From Bradyrhizobium sp. WSM3983 (GTDB lineage Bacteria; Pseudomonadota; Alphaproteobacteria; Rhizobiales; Xanthobacteraceae): a stretch of 64,000 bases of DNA. Both the position numbers and the translations under genes were made by a program. Positions 8,625-17,057 of the stretch are shown here, piece by piece. The stretch is taken from contig NZ_AXAY01000004.1 in NCBI RefSeq assembly GCF_000473045.1, positions 248,001-312,000 of the forward strand. The letters are read 5' to 3'. The notes beneath the pieces were generated by a model that saw only the letters and a program-made list of their open reading frames with translations, was not told where the DNA came from and ran no database searches. The stretch's first letter is position 1. Each line of letters opens with the position of its first letter.

Positions 8625-10001
8625 CTACCCCTCCATCGCATTCAACCGCTGCAACCGGTCCCGCATGACCTTCTTCAGATCGTAGCCAGGGCGGCGGAAG
8701 CTGGCGTCGCGGGTGGCGAGGAAATCGTGCTGGGATTTGCGCAGGTCAGTCGCCGAGCGCCGGCTCATCGATTTCAGCACGCGCTCATAGGCCTCGGCGA
8801 GCTGGCGGTCGAGCATGCCAAGCTGCGGATCGGCGCAGATCACTTTCTCGACCTCGCGCTTCGCATCCGCGCAATCGAATGACGGGCCGTTGCCGGAATT
8901 CGCGGCCAGCGGCTGCGGTGGCTCGGCGCCGAACTTCGCGATCTCCGCCATCATGGTGCGGCGGCCATCCGCGGCGTTGGCGTTGCCGGGGTCGAGCCGC
9001 AGCGCCGTCTCGTAGTCGGCCAGCGCCTTCTTGCGGTCGCCCATCTTGGAATAAAGCACGGCGCGGTTGTTGTAGGTCTTCGCGAAATTCGGATCGAGCT
9101 TCAGCGCGTCGTTATAATCGCTGAGCGCTGCGCCGAACTCTTCCTTAAACTGGTAACTATCGCCGCGATTGGTGAAGAAGTTCGGCCGCGGAGCCAGCCG
9201 CAGCGCCTGGTCGTAATCGGCGATCGCCTTGTCGTAGTCTTTCATCGCGGCATAGGAGAGCCCGCGATTGTCGTAATATTCCGGCACTTTCGGATCGAGC
9301 CTGATCGCCTCGCTGTCGTCGGCAATCGATTTGTCGAGCTGGCCGAGCTTCTTGTAGGCGGCGCCACGGTTGGTGTAGCTGCGCGCCCGGTTCGGATCGA
9401 GCCGCAACGCCTCGCTGAGATCGCTCACCGCCTTGTCGTTGTCGCCGTTGAGATAATAGGTCGCGCCGCGATCGGACCAGGCCTGCGCATAATCCGGCTT
9501 CAGCTTGATCGCCTTGTCGTAATCGGCAAGCGCCCGGTCGAGCCGGCGCTGGTTGGTATAGGCCACGCCGCGCAGCTCATAAGCCTCCGCGTCCTGCGGA
9601 TCGAGCTCGATCGCCTTGCTGAGATCGGACGTGGCGCGGTTGAGATCACCGCCCGCCTCGCGCAACAGATCGCCGCGCAGGCGCCAGGCGCGCGCATTCT
9701 TCCCGTCGAGCGCGATGGCGCGGTCGATGTCCCGCAGCGCCTCCGTGAGACCACCGGAGGTCCGCGCATTGGCATCGGCCCGAACCAGCAGCGCCGCGAC
9801 GCGGTCAGAAATTGGATTCGAGCCTTGGTCGATGATCGCGCTGCACGCTGAGATCAACTCGGCCGGCGCGGCCTTGCTGCCCATCACGCAATCGGTGGCG
9901 GCTGAGGCTGGCGCCACCAGAATGAGGCTCATCGCTGCGCCAAGCAGGAAGGCGCGCAGCGAGGTTTTGGATATTTGCGCGGAAGAACGCGTGCCGCACA
10001 T
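8625..10001 (-). CDS. Exported TPR protein with C-terminal LprI-like domain
   Basis: A 458-residue protein with an N-terminal signal segment (FLLGAAMSLILVAPASA, cleavage near residue 34), about eight tandem tetratricopeptide repeats (roughly residues 60-355; units such as DYDKAIKLKPDYAQAW), and a C-terminal domain of the LprI/DUF1311 type (about 375-458; FDCADAKREVEKVICADPQL, LDRQLAEAYERVL). The last conserved Cys of LprI-like domains is absent: the RD-x-x-C position reads RDASF. The protein should act in the periplasm, probably as a scaffold. The next minus-strand gene upstream has the same two-part layout, so they are paralogues. Confidence 0.82.
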   Translation of the reverse strand: MCGTRSSAQISKTSLRAFLLGAAMSLILVAPASAATDCVMGSKAAPAELISACSAIIDQGSNPISDRVAALLVRADANARTSGGLTEALRDIDRAIALDGKNARAWRLRGDLLREAGGDLNRATSDLSKAIELDPQDAEAYELRGVAYTNQRRLDRALADYDKAIKLKPDYAQAWSDRGATYYLNGDNDKAVSDLSEALRLDPNRARSYTNRGAAYKKLGQLDKSIADDSEAIRLDPKVPEYYDNRGLSYAAMKDYDKAIADYDQALRLAPRPNFFTNRGDSYQFKEEFGAALSDYNDALKLDPNFAKTYNNRAVLYSKMGDRKKALADYETALRLDPGNANAADGRRTMMAEIAKFGAEPPQPLAANSGNGPSFDCADAKREVEKVICADPQLGMLDRQLAEAYERVLKSMSRRSATDLRKSQHDFLATRDASFRRPGYDLKKVMRDRLQRLNAMEG

Positions 10002-10112
10002 GGCCTAAAGCTCCGTGACATCGGGTTTTCACCATTGTCGCGGCGGACGAGGGATCGGTTCAAATCGGGCCTTTTCCGGCCATGACGACCCCTCAGGTGG
10101 CGAAGAACACCG

Positions 10113-10877
10113 TCAATAGCCGTCCACACCATTCAAGCGCTGCAGCCGCGCCTGCATGGTCTTCTTCAAATCATACCCCGGCCGGCCGAACCCCGCGTTC
10201 CGGCGTGCAATAAAGTCATCCTGCTCCCGCTGGAGGTTCTTCGCCTCGCCCTCGTTACGCGCCTCGCGCAGCACGCGCGCATTGGCCGCATAGACCTCGC
10301 GATCGAGGTCGGCGAGCTCGCGGTTTCCGCAGATCGCCTTCTCGACCGGGCGGCGCGCGCCTGCGCAATTGAAGCTGGGCTTGCCGGCGACCGCCATCTG
10401 CGCGCCAATCCGCTCGAGCTCGCGCGCGATCGCCTTGTGATTGGCCTTGGCTTTTTCGTGGTTCGGATTGATCCGGAGCGCCGCGCCGAAATCCTGCACA
10501 GCCTTGGGCTTGTCGCCCTTCTTCAGCCAGAGCTCGCCGCGCGCGTTGAAGACATCGGCAAGCGTGGGATCGAGCAGCAGGGCGCGGCTGTCGTCGGCGA
10601 TGGCGCGGTCGACCTGGTCATGCCGCGCCAGTAGCGCGCCGCGCGCGACCAGCGCCTTGATCAAATCGGGCTTTGCGGTCTTCTCGTTGTCGATGATTGC
10701 GGCGCAGGCCGGGCCCGCTTTGTCCATGTCATCAGCCGCGGTTGCGGACAGGCATGCCGCAACGTCAATCTGCGCGACGGCGGCCGGCTCGCCGCCGGTC
10801 GCGGCCTGGGCCGTAGCGAGCGAAAGCGTTGAGAGCACCACGGCTCCGGACAATTGAAGAAGTTTTTGAAAACGCAT
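10113..10877 (-). CDS. Exported TPR / LprI-like protein, shorter paralogue
   Basis: A 254-residue relative of the neighbouring TPR protein. It has a signal peptide (LLQLSGAVVLSTLSLATAQA), about three TPR units (residues 75-165) and a C-terminal LprI-like domain (FNCAGARRPVEKAICGNREL, DLDREVYAANARVL). Both end in the shared RPGYDLKK...RLQRLN pattern, so they arose by duplication. The ATG at 10877 was chosen because it begins a normal signal peptide; the upstream start at 10925 adds a polar extension. It is divergent from the antiporter gene. The RD-x-x-C Cys is again missing (RNAGF). Confidence 0.8.
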   Translation of the reverse strand: MRFQKLLQLSGAVVLSTLSLATAQAATGGEPAAVAQIDVAACLSATAADDMDKAGPACAAIIDNEKTAKPDLIKALVARGALLARHDQVDRAIADDSRALLLDPTLADVFNARGELWLKKGDKPKAVQDFGAALRINPNHEKAKANHKAIARELERIGAQMAVAGKPSFNCAGARRPVEKAICGNRELADLDREVYAANARVLREARNEGEAKNLQREQDDFIARRNAGFGRPGYDLKKTMQARLQRLNGVDGY

Positions 10878-10979
10878 GCTCGCTGCAGTCGGAAAGTCTT
10901 GCCTTGAGGCCGTACTATCCATCATACGGCCGGATTGGTGCTAGCTTGTGGCGTCGCTCAAATCGGTTTCGGGGATCTC

Positions 10980-12524
10980 GTGTCGACATTCGAATGGATC
11001 ATCGCGCTTCTGCTCGGCGCCGTTGCATTATCGGCGCTGGCGCGGCGGATCAAGGTCCCTTACCCGACCTTTCTCGCCATCGGCGGCGCGCTGATCGCTT
11101 TCGTGCCGAACAGCCCGACCTGGACGCTGGAGCCGGACCTTGCCTTGGCACTTTTTGTCGCACCGGTGCTGCTGGATGCCGCCTTCGACACATCCTTGCG
11201 CGATCTCCGCAATAACTGGGTTCCGGTCGCAACCCTGGTCGTGGCTGCGGTCGGCCTGACCACGATCGGCGTGGCTTTCGTCGCACACCGGCTCTTCCCC
11301 GACATGCCCTGGGCCGCCGCGGTGGCGCTCGGCGCCATCGTTGCGCCGCCGGATGCCGCGGCCGCGGTCGCGATCCTGAGCCAGGTCAAGCTGCCTTATC
11401 GCATGGTGAAGGTGCTGGAAGGCGAAAGCCTGCTCAATGACGCCAGTGCGCTGCTGATCTATCGCATCGCCGTCGGCGCGGTCGTCATGGAGCACCTCAA
11501 ATGGAGCGAGGTCGCGCCGACGATCGCGCTGGGACTGGTCGGCAGCGTACTGGCCGGCCTTCTTGCAGGCCGCATCATCCCGTTGTTCATGGAGCGCGTA
11601 AGGGAGGTGCCGAGCGCGATCATCATGCAGTTCGCCACCACCTTCATGGTCTGGATCGCCGCCGAGCATCTTGGCCTCTCCGGTATCCTCACCATCGTCG
11701 TCTACGCCATCACCGTCGCACAAACGGCGCCGGCCCGCATCCCGGCGCGGCTGCGGGTGCCGTCCTATGCGGTGTGGGAGACCACGGTGTTCGTGCTCAA
11801 CGTGCTCGCCTTCATGCTGATCGGCATGCAGATGCGGCCGATCTGGACGAAGCTGGACGCGGACGTCCGTTGGGAATATTGCGTGGCGGCCGCCTGGATC
11901 CTGCTCACGGTTGTACTGGTGCGGCTGCTCTGGATCACATTCTACCGCACCACGCTGCGCGTGCTGATCGCCCGCGGAATTTATCATCCCAAGGATCCAA
12001 AACAGGTGGCCTCGCCGAAGGGCGGCCTCATCATCTCCTGGTGCGGCATGCGCGGCCTGGTCACGCTCGCCACCGCCTTCGCACTGCCGGAGAATTTTCC
12101 TTATCGCGATTTCATCGTCTTTATCGCCTTCGCGGTGGTGCTGGGCTCGCTGATCATCCAGGGCCTGACATTGCGGCCGTTGATCCTCGCTTTCGGCCTC
12201 AGGGATGACGACCCTGTTGGCATCGAGGTCGCGCGCGCACGCGCCATCGCCTATCGCGCCGCGCTCGATGCGATCGAGGACGATCCGTCGGAGGAGGCTG
12301 AAATCCTCCGCCTCGAATACCGCGCCATCCTGATGCAGGCCGACGACGATCCGCACGGCGGCATCACCAACGGCGAACTGCCCGCCGATCCCCTGCGCCG
12401 TCGCGCCATCGAGGCCGCACGCAAGTCGATTTTCGGCCTGCGCGCCACCGAGGTGATCGGCGACGACGCGTTCCACCGAATCGAGGAAGAGCTCGATCGC
12501 GCCGAATTGAGCGCGGGAGGATAG
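10980..12524 (+). CDS. Na+/H+ antiporter, CPA1 family
   Basis: A 514-residue inner-membrane cation/proton antiporter of the NhaP/NHE (CPA1) type with about 12 hydrophobic segments up to residue 410 and a hydrophilic C-terminal tail. Family motifs are GAIVAPPDAAAAVAIL and EGESLLNDASALLIY, the latter carrying the ion-binding Asn-Asp pair, plus SWCGMRGLVTLATAFALP near the last helices. The GTG at 10980 was chosen because CGGGGAT precedes it and it starts at the first membrane helix; an in-frame start at 10935 would add 15 unusual residues. It should help pH and Na+ homeostasis. Confidence 0.88.
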   Translation: MSTFEWIIALLLGAVALSALARRIKVPYPTFLAIGGALIAFVPNSPTWTLEPDLALALFVAPVLLDAAFDTSLRDLRNNWVPVATLVVAAVGLTTIGVAFVAHRLFPDMPWAAAVALGAIVAPPDAAAAVAILSQVKLPYRMVKVLEGESLLNDASALLIYRIAVGAVVMEHLKWSEVAPTIALGLVGSVLAGLLAGRIIPLFMERVREVPSAIIMQFATTFMVWIAAEHLGLSGILTIVVYAITVAQTAPARIPARLRVPSYAVWETTVFVLNVLAFMLIGMQMRPIWTKLDADVRWEYCVAAAWILLTVVLVRLLWITFYRTTLRVLIARGIYHPKDPKQVASPKGGLIISWCGMRGLVTLATAFALPENFPYRDFIVFIAFAVVLGSLIIQGLTLRPLILAFGLRDDDPVGIEVARARAIAYRAALDAIEDDPSEEAEILRLEYRAILMQADDDPHGGITNGELPADPLRRRAIEAARKSIFGLRATEVIGDDAFHRIEEELDRAELSAGG

Positions 12525-12536
12525 TTCCGCAGACGC

Positions 12537-12573
12537 CGTCGTCCCGGACAAGCGAAGCGCAGATCCGGGACTA
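12537..12573. repeat. Single palindrome related to repeat family A
   Basis: CGTCGTCCCGGACAAGCG and GATCCGGGACTAC form an imperfect hairpin directly after the antiporter gene. It matches the end module of the family A elements. It could also act as a transcription end signal. Confidence 0.5.
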
Positions 12574-12627
12574 CTTTGGGCGGCAGCCAGCGTTGAACCA
12601 AACGCACCCTGCCCAGACTCATTTCCG

Positions 12628-13398
12628 ATGACAACCTTGATTGACGACCGTCGTGTACGCGCGCGTGATGCGTCGCCTGCACGATATTTTTATCTCCACA
12701 TGGCGCTGGCCTGTGCGGCCACCGCGTTTCTCGGCTTCACGCCGACCTATTTTGTGCCGCTCGCCCACCGGACATTTTCCGCAAGCCCGGTGATCCATTT
12801 TCACGGACTGTTGTTCTTTACCTGGTCTCTCTATTTCGTGATGCAGACCTGGCTCGCGGCGTCCGGCCGCGTGGTCAATCACCGTTCGTTCGGCATCGTC
12901 GGCGTCTCGCTTGCGACCGCGATGACGATCTTCGGCTTCCTCGCCTCCGTGCATGTGATGAAGCATTCGGCGGCGCTCGGACAGCTGGAGGCCGGCATCG
13001 GCTTCTCGATCGTGCCGATGAGCGGCATCGCGTTCTTTGCGGTGGTGTTCGTGCTCGCGATCATGAACACGCGCAAGCCGGAAGTTCACAAGCGACTGAT
13101 GCTGCTCGCCGCAGTCTCGATCCTCGATGCCCCGATCGCGCGCTGGTTCATCACCTTCCTCGCGCCTCCCGGACCGCCCGGCCCGCCGCCGGTGCCGGTG
13201 ACGATCGCGCCAGCCGTGGTCGCCTCGCTCCTGCTCGTCGTCGCCATGGTGCGCGACTGGCGCACCGAAGGCCGCGTCCATCCAGTCTACATTTGCGGCA
13301 CGATCGCGCTGCTGACGCTGAAGGTGTTGAACTGGCCAATCAGCGAAAGCGCAGCCTGGCATGCATTCGCTGGCGGGATATTGGCGCTGGCGCAGTGA
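12628..13398 (+). CDS. Polytopic membrane protein of unknown function
   Basis: A 256-residue protein with about six or seven hydrophobic helices (approximate residues 20-42, 52-75, 88-110, 128-150, 158-176, 190-208, 222-240). A His pair in VIHFHGLLFFTW and a proline-rich loop LAPPGPPGPPPVPV stand out. The arrangement recalls small cytochrome-like or DUF2306-type membrane proteins, but I do not recognise the family with certainty. It follows the antiporter by about 100 bp with a repeat between, so co-transcription is doubtful. Its reading frame and codon bias look fully coding. Confidence 0.75.
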   Translation: MTTLIDDRRVRARDASPARYFYLHMALACAATAFLGFTPTYFVPLAHRTFSASPVIHFHGLLFFTWSLYFVMQTWLAASGRVVNHRSFGIVGVSLATAMTIFGFLASVHVMKHSAALGQLEAGIGFSIVPMSGIAFFAVVFVLAIMNTRKPEVHKRLMLLAAVSILDAPIARWFITFLAPPGPPGPPPVPVTIAPAVVASLLLVVAMVRDWRTEGRVHPVYICGTIALLTLKVLNWPISESAAWHAFAGGILALAQ

Positions 13399-13441
13399 TC
13401 GCTGTACAGCCATAACGCAAACTCAGCTGCGAATCCGTCAC

Positions 13442-13565
13442 GCTGAGGTGGCGGCTCCTTCAGCGGCCCTCGAAGGGCGACGGCCCGGATGCAGCGGGCC
13501 GCTCATCCTTCGAGGCTCGCGGCGCAGTGCAAATGCACTGCGCCACTCGCACCCCAGGATGACGG
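13442..13565. repeat. Intergenic inverted repeat, family B
   Basis: The left side CGCTGAGGTGGC and right side CCCCAGGATGACGGG are arranged outwards around GGCCCGGATGCAGCGGGCC and an inner palindrome GGCGCAGTGCAAATGCACTGCGCC (13521-13544). It shares blocks with 6369-6486. It separates two convergent genes and has no coding potential. Confidence 0.65.
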
Positions 13566-13581
13566 GTCTTGCAGGATTGCT

Positions 13582-14388
13582 TCAGGCCCCTGCCTTGCAC
13601 GTGATCCCGCCGTCGACCACGAGCTCGATCCCCGTCACATATTTCGACTCGTCCGACGCCAGGAACAGCGCGGCGTTGGCGACATCGAAGGCGTCGCCCA
13701 TGTGGCCCATCGGCACCTGCGCGTCGCGGGTGCGCCACATCGCCTCGACGTCGCCCTTGGCGTAGCTGTTGGCGAGCCCGGCGGAATGCTCGACCATCGG
13801 CGTCTTCATCAGGCCGGGCAGGATCGCGTTGACCCGCACGTGGTGGCGCGCGAACTCGATCGCGGTGGTGCGCGTCATCTGGTTCATCGCCGCTTTTGAA
13901 GTGCCGTAGGTGACGTAGGAGATGCCCATGTGGCGGATCGAGGCGATCGAGGAGATGTTGATGATGGAGCCGCCGCCCTGCTTCACCATGACAGGGATCA
14001 CGTGCTTCATGGCGAAGTAGGCGCTCTTGAGATTGACGGAGAAGACGCGATCCCAGCTCTCCTCGGTGACCTCGACCACGCTGCCCATCTCGGCGATGCC
14101 GACATTGTTGTCGAGCACATCGATACGGTCATAGGCTTTGAGGCATGCCGCGACCATTGCCTCGATCTCGGCAGGCCGCGACACGTCGGCGGTGAACGCC
14201 GTCGCCTTGCCGCCCTCGCCGTTGATGATCTTCGCGGTCTCCTCGGCAGCCGTGCCGTTGCGGTCGACGCAAAACACCTGCGCGCCCTCGCGCGCAAAGG
14301 TCACCGCAGTCGCCTTGCCGTTGCCCCAGCCGGGCCCGATCGAGCCGGCGCCCACCACCATCGCAACCTTGCCCTTGAGCCGGTCCAT
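13582..14388 (-). CDS. SDR family oxidoreductase
   Basis: A 268-residue classical short-chain dehydrogenase/reductase. Visible features are the dinucleotide-binding GAGSIGPGWGNGKA, NNVG in place of the usual NNAG, the catalytic Ser in IINISSIASI, and YGTSK (Tyr-x3-Lys). Asp after the second strand (VFCVDRNG) suggests NAD preference. It is the last gene of a set with the TAXI-TRAP transporter and DUF1850 genes (12 bp from the latter), so it may oxidise the substrate that transporter imports. The substrate is unknown. Confidence 0.9.
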   Translation of the reverse strand: MDRLKGKVAMVVGAGSIGPGWGNGKATAVTFAREGAQVFCVDRNGTAAEETAKIINGEGGKATAFTADVSRPAEIEAMVAACLKAYDRIDVLDNNVGIAEMGSVVEVTEESWDRVFSVNLKSAYFAMKHVIPVMVKQGGGSIINISSIASIRHMGISYVTYGTSKAAMNQMTRTTAIEFARHHVRVNAILPGLMKTPMVEHSAGLANSYAKGDVEAMWRTRDAQVPMGHMGDAFDVANAALFLASDESKYVTGIELVVDGGITCKAGA

Positions 14389-14400
14389 CGCGTGTCTCCC

Positions 14401-14784
14401 TTATTTCTGCTGTTCGTCGCAGACCTTCATGGTCGTGACGTTAGCACCGATGGGGTGGCCGACAATCTCGGAAAGCGTCTGGCATGTCCCGTCATGGCAT
14501 AGCCGCCATTCACCGGCCGCGCCGGAATTGCCGAGCACGACCTCCGGCATCGGCGCGCGCTCAGGCCTCCATTGAAACCAGCCGTCGACGAGCCGCGCCT
14601 CGGGCGGCGGCTCCATGCCGGGGCCGGTGCCCTTGATGCGGGCCTGCACCAGTTCGAGGCCGGCAGGCGTGACGCGCCAGTCTTCCTGCCAGTCGACCTT
14701 CGCGATCGAATGCGTCCACACCAGCGTGAAGGCGGACAACGCCAGCGCCTTCACGCCGCCGGCTGTTGCGAAGCAGAGACTCAC
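14401..14784 (-). CDS. DUF1850 protein, TRAP-transporter accessory
   Basis: A 127-residue protein typical of the DUF1850 genes that accompany TAXI-type TRAP transporters. A hydrophobic N-terminal segment (about residues 5-20) is followed by WTHSIAKVDWQEDWRV and ELVQARIKGTGPGMEPPP, the family's conserved blocks. Two Cys near the C-terminus (RLCHDGTCQTL) could pair. The GTG at 14784 was chosen because it overlaps the permease stop (GTGA), showing translational coupling. It is probably membrane-anchored and faces the periplasm. Its exact role is not known. Confidence 0.85.
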   Translation of the reverse strand: MSLCFATAGGVKALALSAFTLVWTHSIAKVDWQEDWRVTPAGLELVQARIKGTGPGMEPPPEARLVDGWFQWRPERAPMPEVVLGNSGAAGEWRLCHDGTCQTLSEIVGHPIGANVTTMKVCDEQQK

Positions 14785-16895
14785 GCCGCTTCGACGACGG
14801 CAGGCGGACGCTGCCGCCACTGCCACAGCACGATTGCGGCCGAGAGCACGAAGCCCGCGGTGTCGCTGAACGGGAAGTCGCCGAGCAGGCACATCGCGGC
14901 GCCGAGCGCGACGACGCGTTCAAGCAGCGTCAGCCGCGTGAACAGGAAGCCGATCGCGACCACGCCGAACAGCGCGATCGCCACCAGCGCCTTGAAGCTC
15001 GCGAGCGCCACCGCACCGTAGAAACCGAGCTTTGCCGCCATGGGATCGCCGGCCTGCAGCATGAGCGCCGGCGAATAGACGAAGATGAAGGGGATGACGT
15101 AGCCAGCAAGGGCAATGCGCATCGCCTCCCAGCCGATCTTGTCCGGATTCTCCTTCGCGATCGGCGCCGCCGCGAGCGCGGCCAGCGCAACCGGCGGCGA
15201 GAGGTCGGCCATGATGCCGTAATAGAACGCGAACATGTGGCTCGCGATCAAGGGCACGCCGAGCTTCGCGAGCGCAGGAGCCGCCAGCGCGGCGGTGATG
15301 ATGTAGGTCGGGATCGTCGGAATGCCCGTGCCGAGCAGGATCGACAGCAGCATGGTCATGATCAGCGCCAGGAATAGGCTCTTCTCACCAAGCCCGATCA
15401 CCCAGCCTCCAAAAATGGTGCCGACGCCGGTCTGCGACATCATGCCGATGATGACGCCGACGATGGCGCAGGCCATGCCGACAGTGATCGCGGACTTGGC
15501 GCTCTCGGCAAGCGAGTCACGGCAGGAGCGTAGCGCCGCCATGCCGCCACGGATGAAAGCGGTGATCACGATCAGCGCCACGACGACACAAGCAACCGGC
15601 ACGATCTGAAGGCCGTCATGCGACAGCGCGGCGACGACCAGCGCAAGCCCGATCCAGAAGATGGTGCGGATCAGCATCGAGGACGCGCCGGCCGTGATGC
15701 TGGCGCCGAGGATCAGCGTCACCGTGAGCGCGAGGCCCATGCTGCCGGCATAAAGCGGGGTAAAGCCCTCGAACAGCATGTAGACGAGGGCTGCGAGCGG
15801 CAGCACGAGGTACCAGCGCGTCACCAGTGCCCGCCAGGCGCTGGGGATTTCCGAGCGCTTCATGCCGACGAGGCCGTGCTTGCCGGCTTCGAGATGCACC
15901 ATCCAGAAGGCGGAGGCGAAATAGAGCACCGCCGGAATTGCGGCCGCCTTGACGATCTCCGAGTACTGGACGCCGAGCGTCTCCGCCATGATGAAGGCGA
16001 CCGCCCCCATCACCGGCGGCATGATCTGCCCGCCCATCGAGGCCGTCGCCTCGACGCCTGCCGCGAACGCGCGGCGATAGCCGAACCTGATCATCAGCGG
16101 AATGGTGAACTGGCCCACGGTCACGACATTGGCCACGCCGGAGCCAGAGATCGTACCCATCATGCCCGAGGCAAATACCGCGACCTTCGCCGGGCCGCCG
16201 CGGGTCCTGCCAAACAACCCAAGAGAAACGTCGGTGAAGAGCTGGATCATGCCGGCGCGCTCCAGGAACGAGCCGAACAGGATGAACAGGAAGATGTAGG
16301 TCGCCGAGACGTAGATCGGCACGCCATAGAAACCTTCAGTCCCGTAGGCGAGATGCGTGATGATCTGGTCGAAATCATAACCGCGATGGTTCAGCGGCGA
16401 CGGCAGATACTGGCCGAAGAACCAGTAGACCAGACACGCGCCGCACATCAGCGGCAGCGCCGCGCCCATCAGGCGCCGCGTGCCCTCGAAGATCAGCACC
16501 GCAAGCAGCGTGCCGACCGCGAGGTCGAGCCTGGTCGGATCGCCATCGCGCGCGATCAAATCGGCGTAGAAGATCCATTGATAGAGCCCGCAGAAGAAAC
16601 CGGCGGCGCCGATCACCCAGCCCAGCGCACGGCCGGCGTTGCTCTTCGCGGTGAAGTTCGCGATCAGGCCGAAGGTGAGCAGGACGAGGAAGCCGACATG
16701 GACGCCACGCACGACCTGGCTCGGCAGATAGTTGAAGGCCGCGACATAGAGCTGGAAGGTCGCAAACGCGATGCCGATCCAGTAGGCGAGCGTGCCCCAC
16801 CAGCCCGGACCAAAGCCCTCCGGAAAACCATGCTCGAAATTGTCGAATTCAACCTTGATGGGCGCCGCGTCGGTGCCCTCTGCCTCTTCCAGCAT
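14781..16895 (-). CDS. TRAP transporter fused permease (DctQ-DctM, TAXI type)
   Basis: A 704-residue inner-membrane protein combining the small four-helix DctQ-like part (about residues 30-200) and the large DctM-like part (about 215-700). The segment GRTRGGPAKVAVFASGMMG followed by GSGVANVVTVGQFTIP is the conserved TRAP-M signature, and ASMGGQIMPPVMGAVAFIMA is also typical. The ATG at 16895 (MLEEAEG) is chosen; further upstream the frame runs into an intergenic repeat. With the TAXI binding protein upstream it should form a sodium-coupled importer, probably for an organic acid or amino acid. Confidence 0.93.
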   Translation of the reverse strand: MLEEAEGTDAAPIKVEFDNFEHGFPEGFGPGWWGTLAYWIGIAFATFQLYVAAFNYLPSQVVRGVHVGFLVLLTFGLIANFTAKSNAGRALGWVIGAAGFFCGLYQWIFYADLIARDGDPTRLDLAVGTLLAVLIFEGTRRLMGAALPLMCGACLVYWFFGQYLPSPLNHRGYDFDQIITHLAYGTEGFYGVPIYVSATYIFLFILFGSFLERAGMIQLFTDVSLGLFGRTRGGPAKVAVFASGMMGTISGSGVANVVTVGQFTIPLMIRFGYRRAFAAGVEATASMGGQIMPPVMGAVAFIMAETLGVQYSEIVKAAAIPAVLYFASAFWMVHLEAGKHGLVGMKRSEIPSAWRALVTRWYLVLPLAALVYMLFEGFTPLYAGSMGLALTVTLILGASITAGASSMLIRTIFWIGLALVVAALSHDGLQIVPVACVVVALIVITAFIRGGMAALRSCRDSLAESAKSAITVGMACAIVGVIIGMMSQTGVGTIFGGWVIGLGEKSLFLALIMTMLLSILLGTGIPTIPTYIITAALAAPALAKLGVPLIASHMFAFYYGIMADLSPPVALAALAAAPIAKENPDKIGWEAMRIALAGYVIPFIFVYSPALMLQAGDPMAAKLGFYGAVALASFKALVAIALFGVVAIGFLFTRLTLLERVVALGAAMCLLGDFPFSDTAGFVLSAAIVLWQWRQRPPAVVEAA

Positions 16896-16947
16896 TTTAC
16901 TCGTCCTCAGCCGTCCAGCGCTCATAGCTTGGCACGGTCCACCCGCG

Positions 16948-17036
16948 CCGTCATGCCCGGGCTTGTCCCGGGCATTCGCGAAACTTCCATGCATGGCCGT
17001 ACAACGTGGATGGCCGGCACAAGGCCGGCCATGACG
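16948..17036. repeat. Intergenic palindromic repeat, family A variant
   Basis: CGTCATGCCCGGGCTTGTCCCGGGCATTCGCG is a strong hairpin. It is paired with a second one, GATGGCCGGCACAAGGCCGGCC, ending in ATGACG. The outward CGTCATG / CATGACG ends match the family A organisation. It lies between the TAXI protein gene and the TRAP permease gene, so it could differentially stabilise the upstream message. Confidence 0.65.
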
Positions 17037-17057
17037 TTCGACAGCGAGAGCTAATCC

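Noticed and set aside
11028..12551. 507-residue minus-strand frame opposite the antiporter
   Set aside because: It is the complement of a conserved membrane-protein gene; composition is Asp/His/Arg/Gln-rich with no recognisable domain.
15618..17054. 478-residue plus-strand frame opposite the TRAP permease
   Set aside because: Same reason: antisense to a conserved gene, with no start signals or family motifs.
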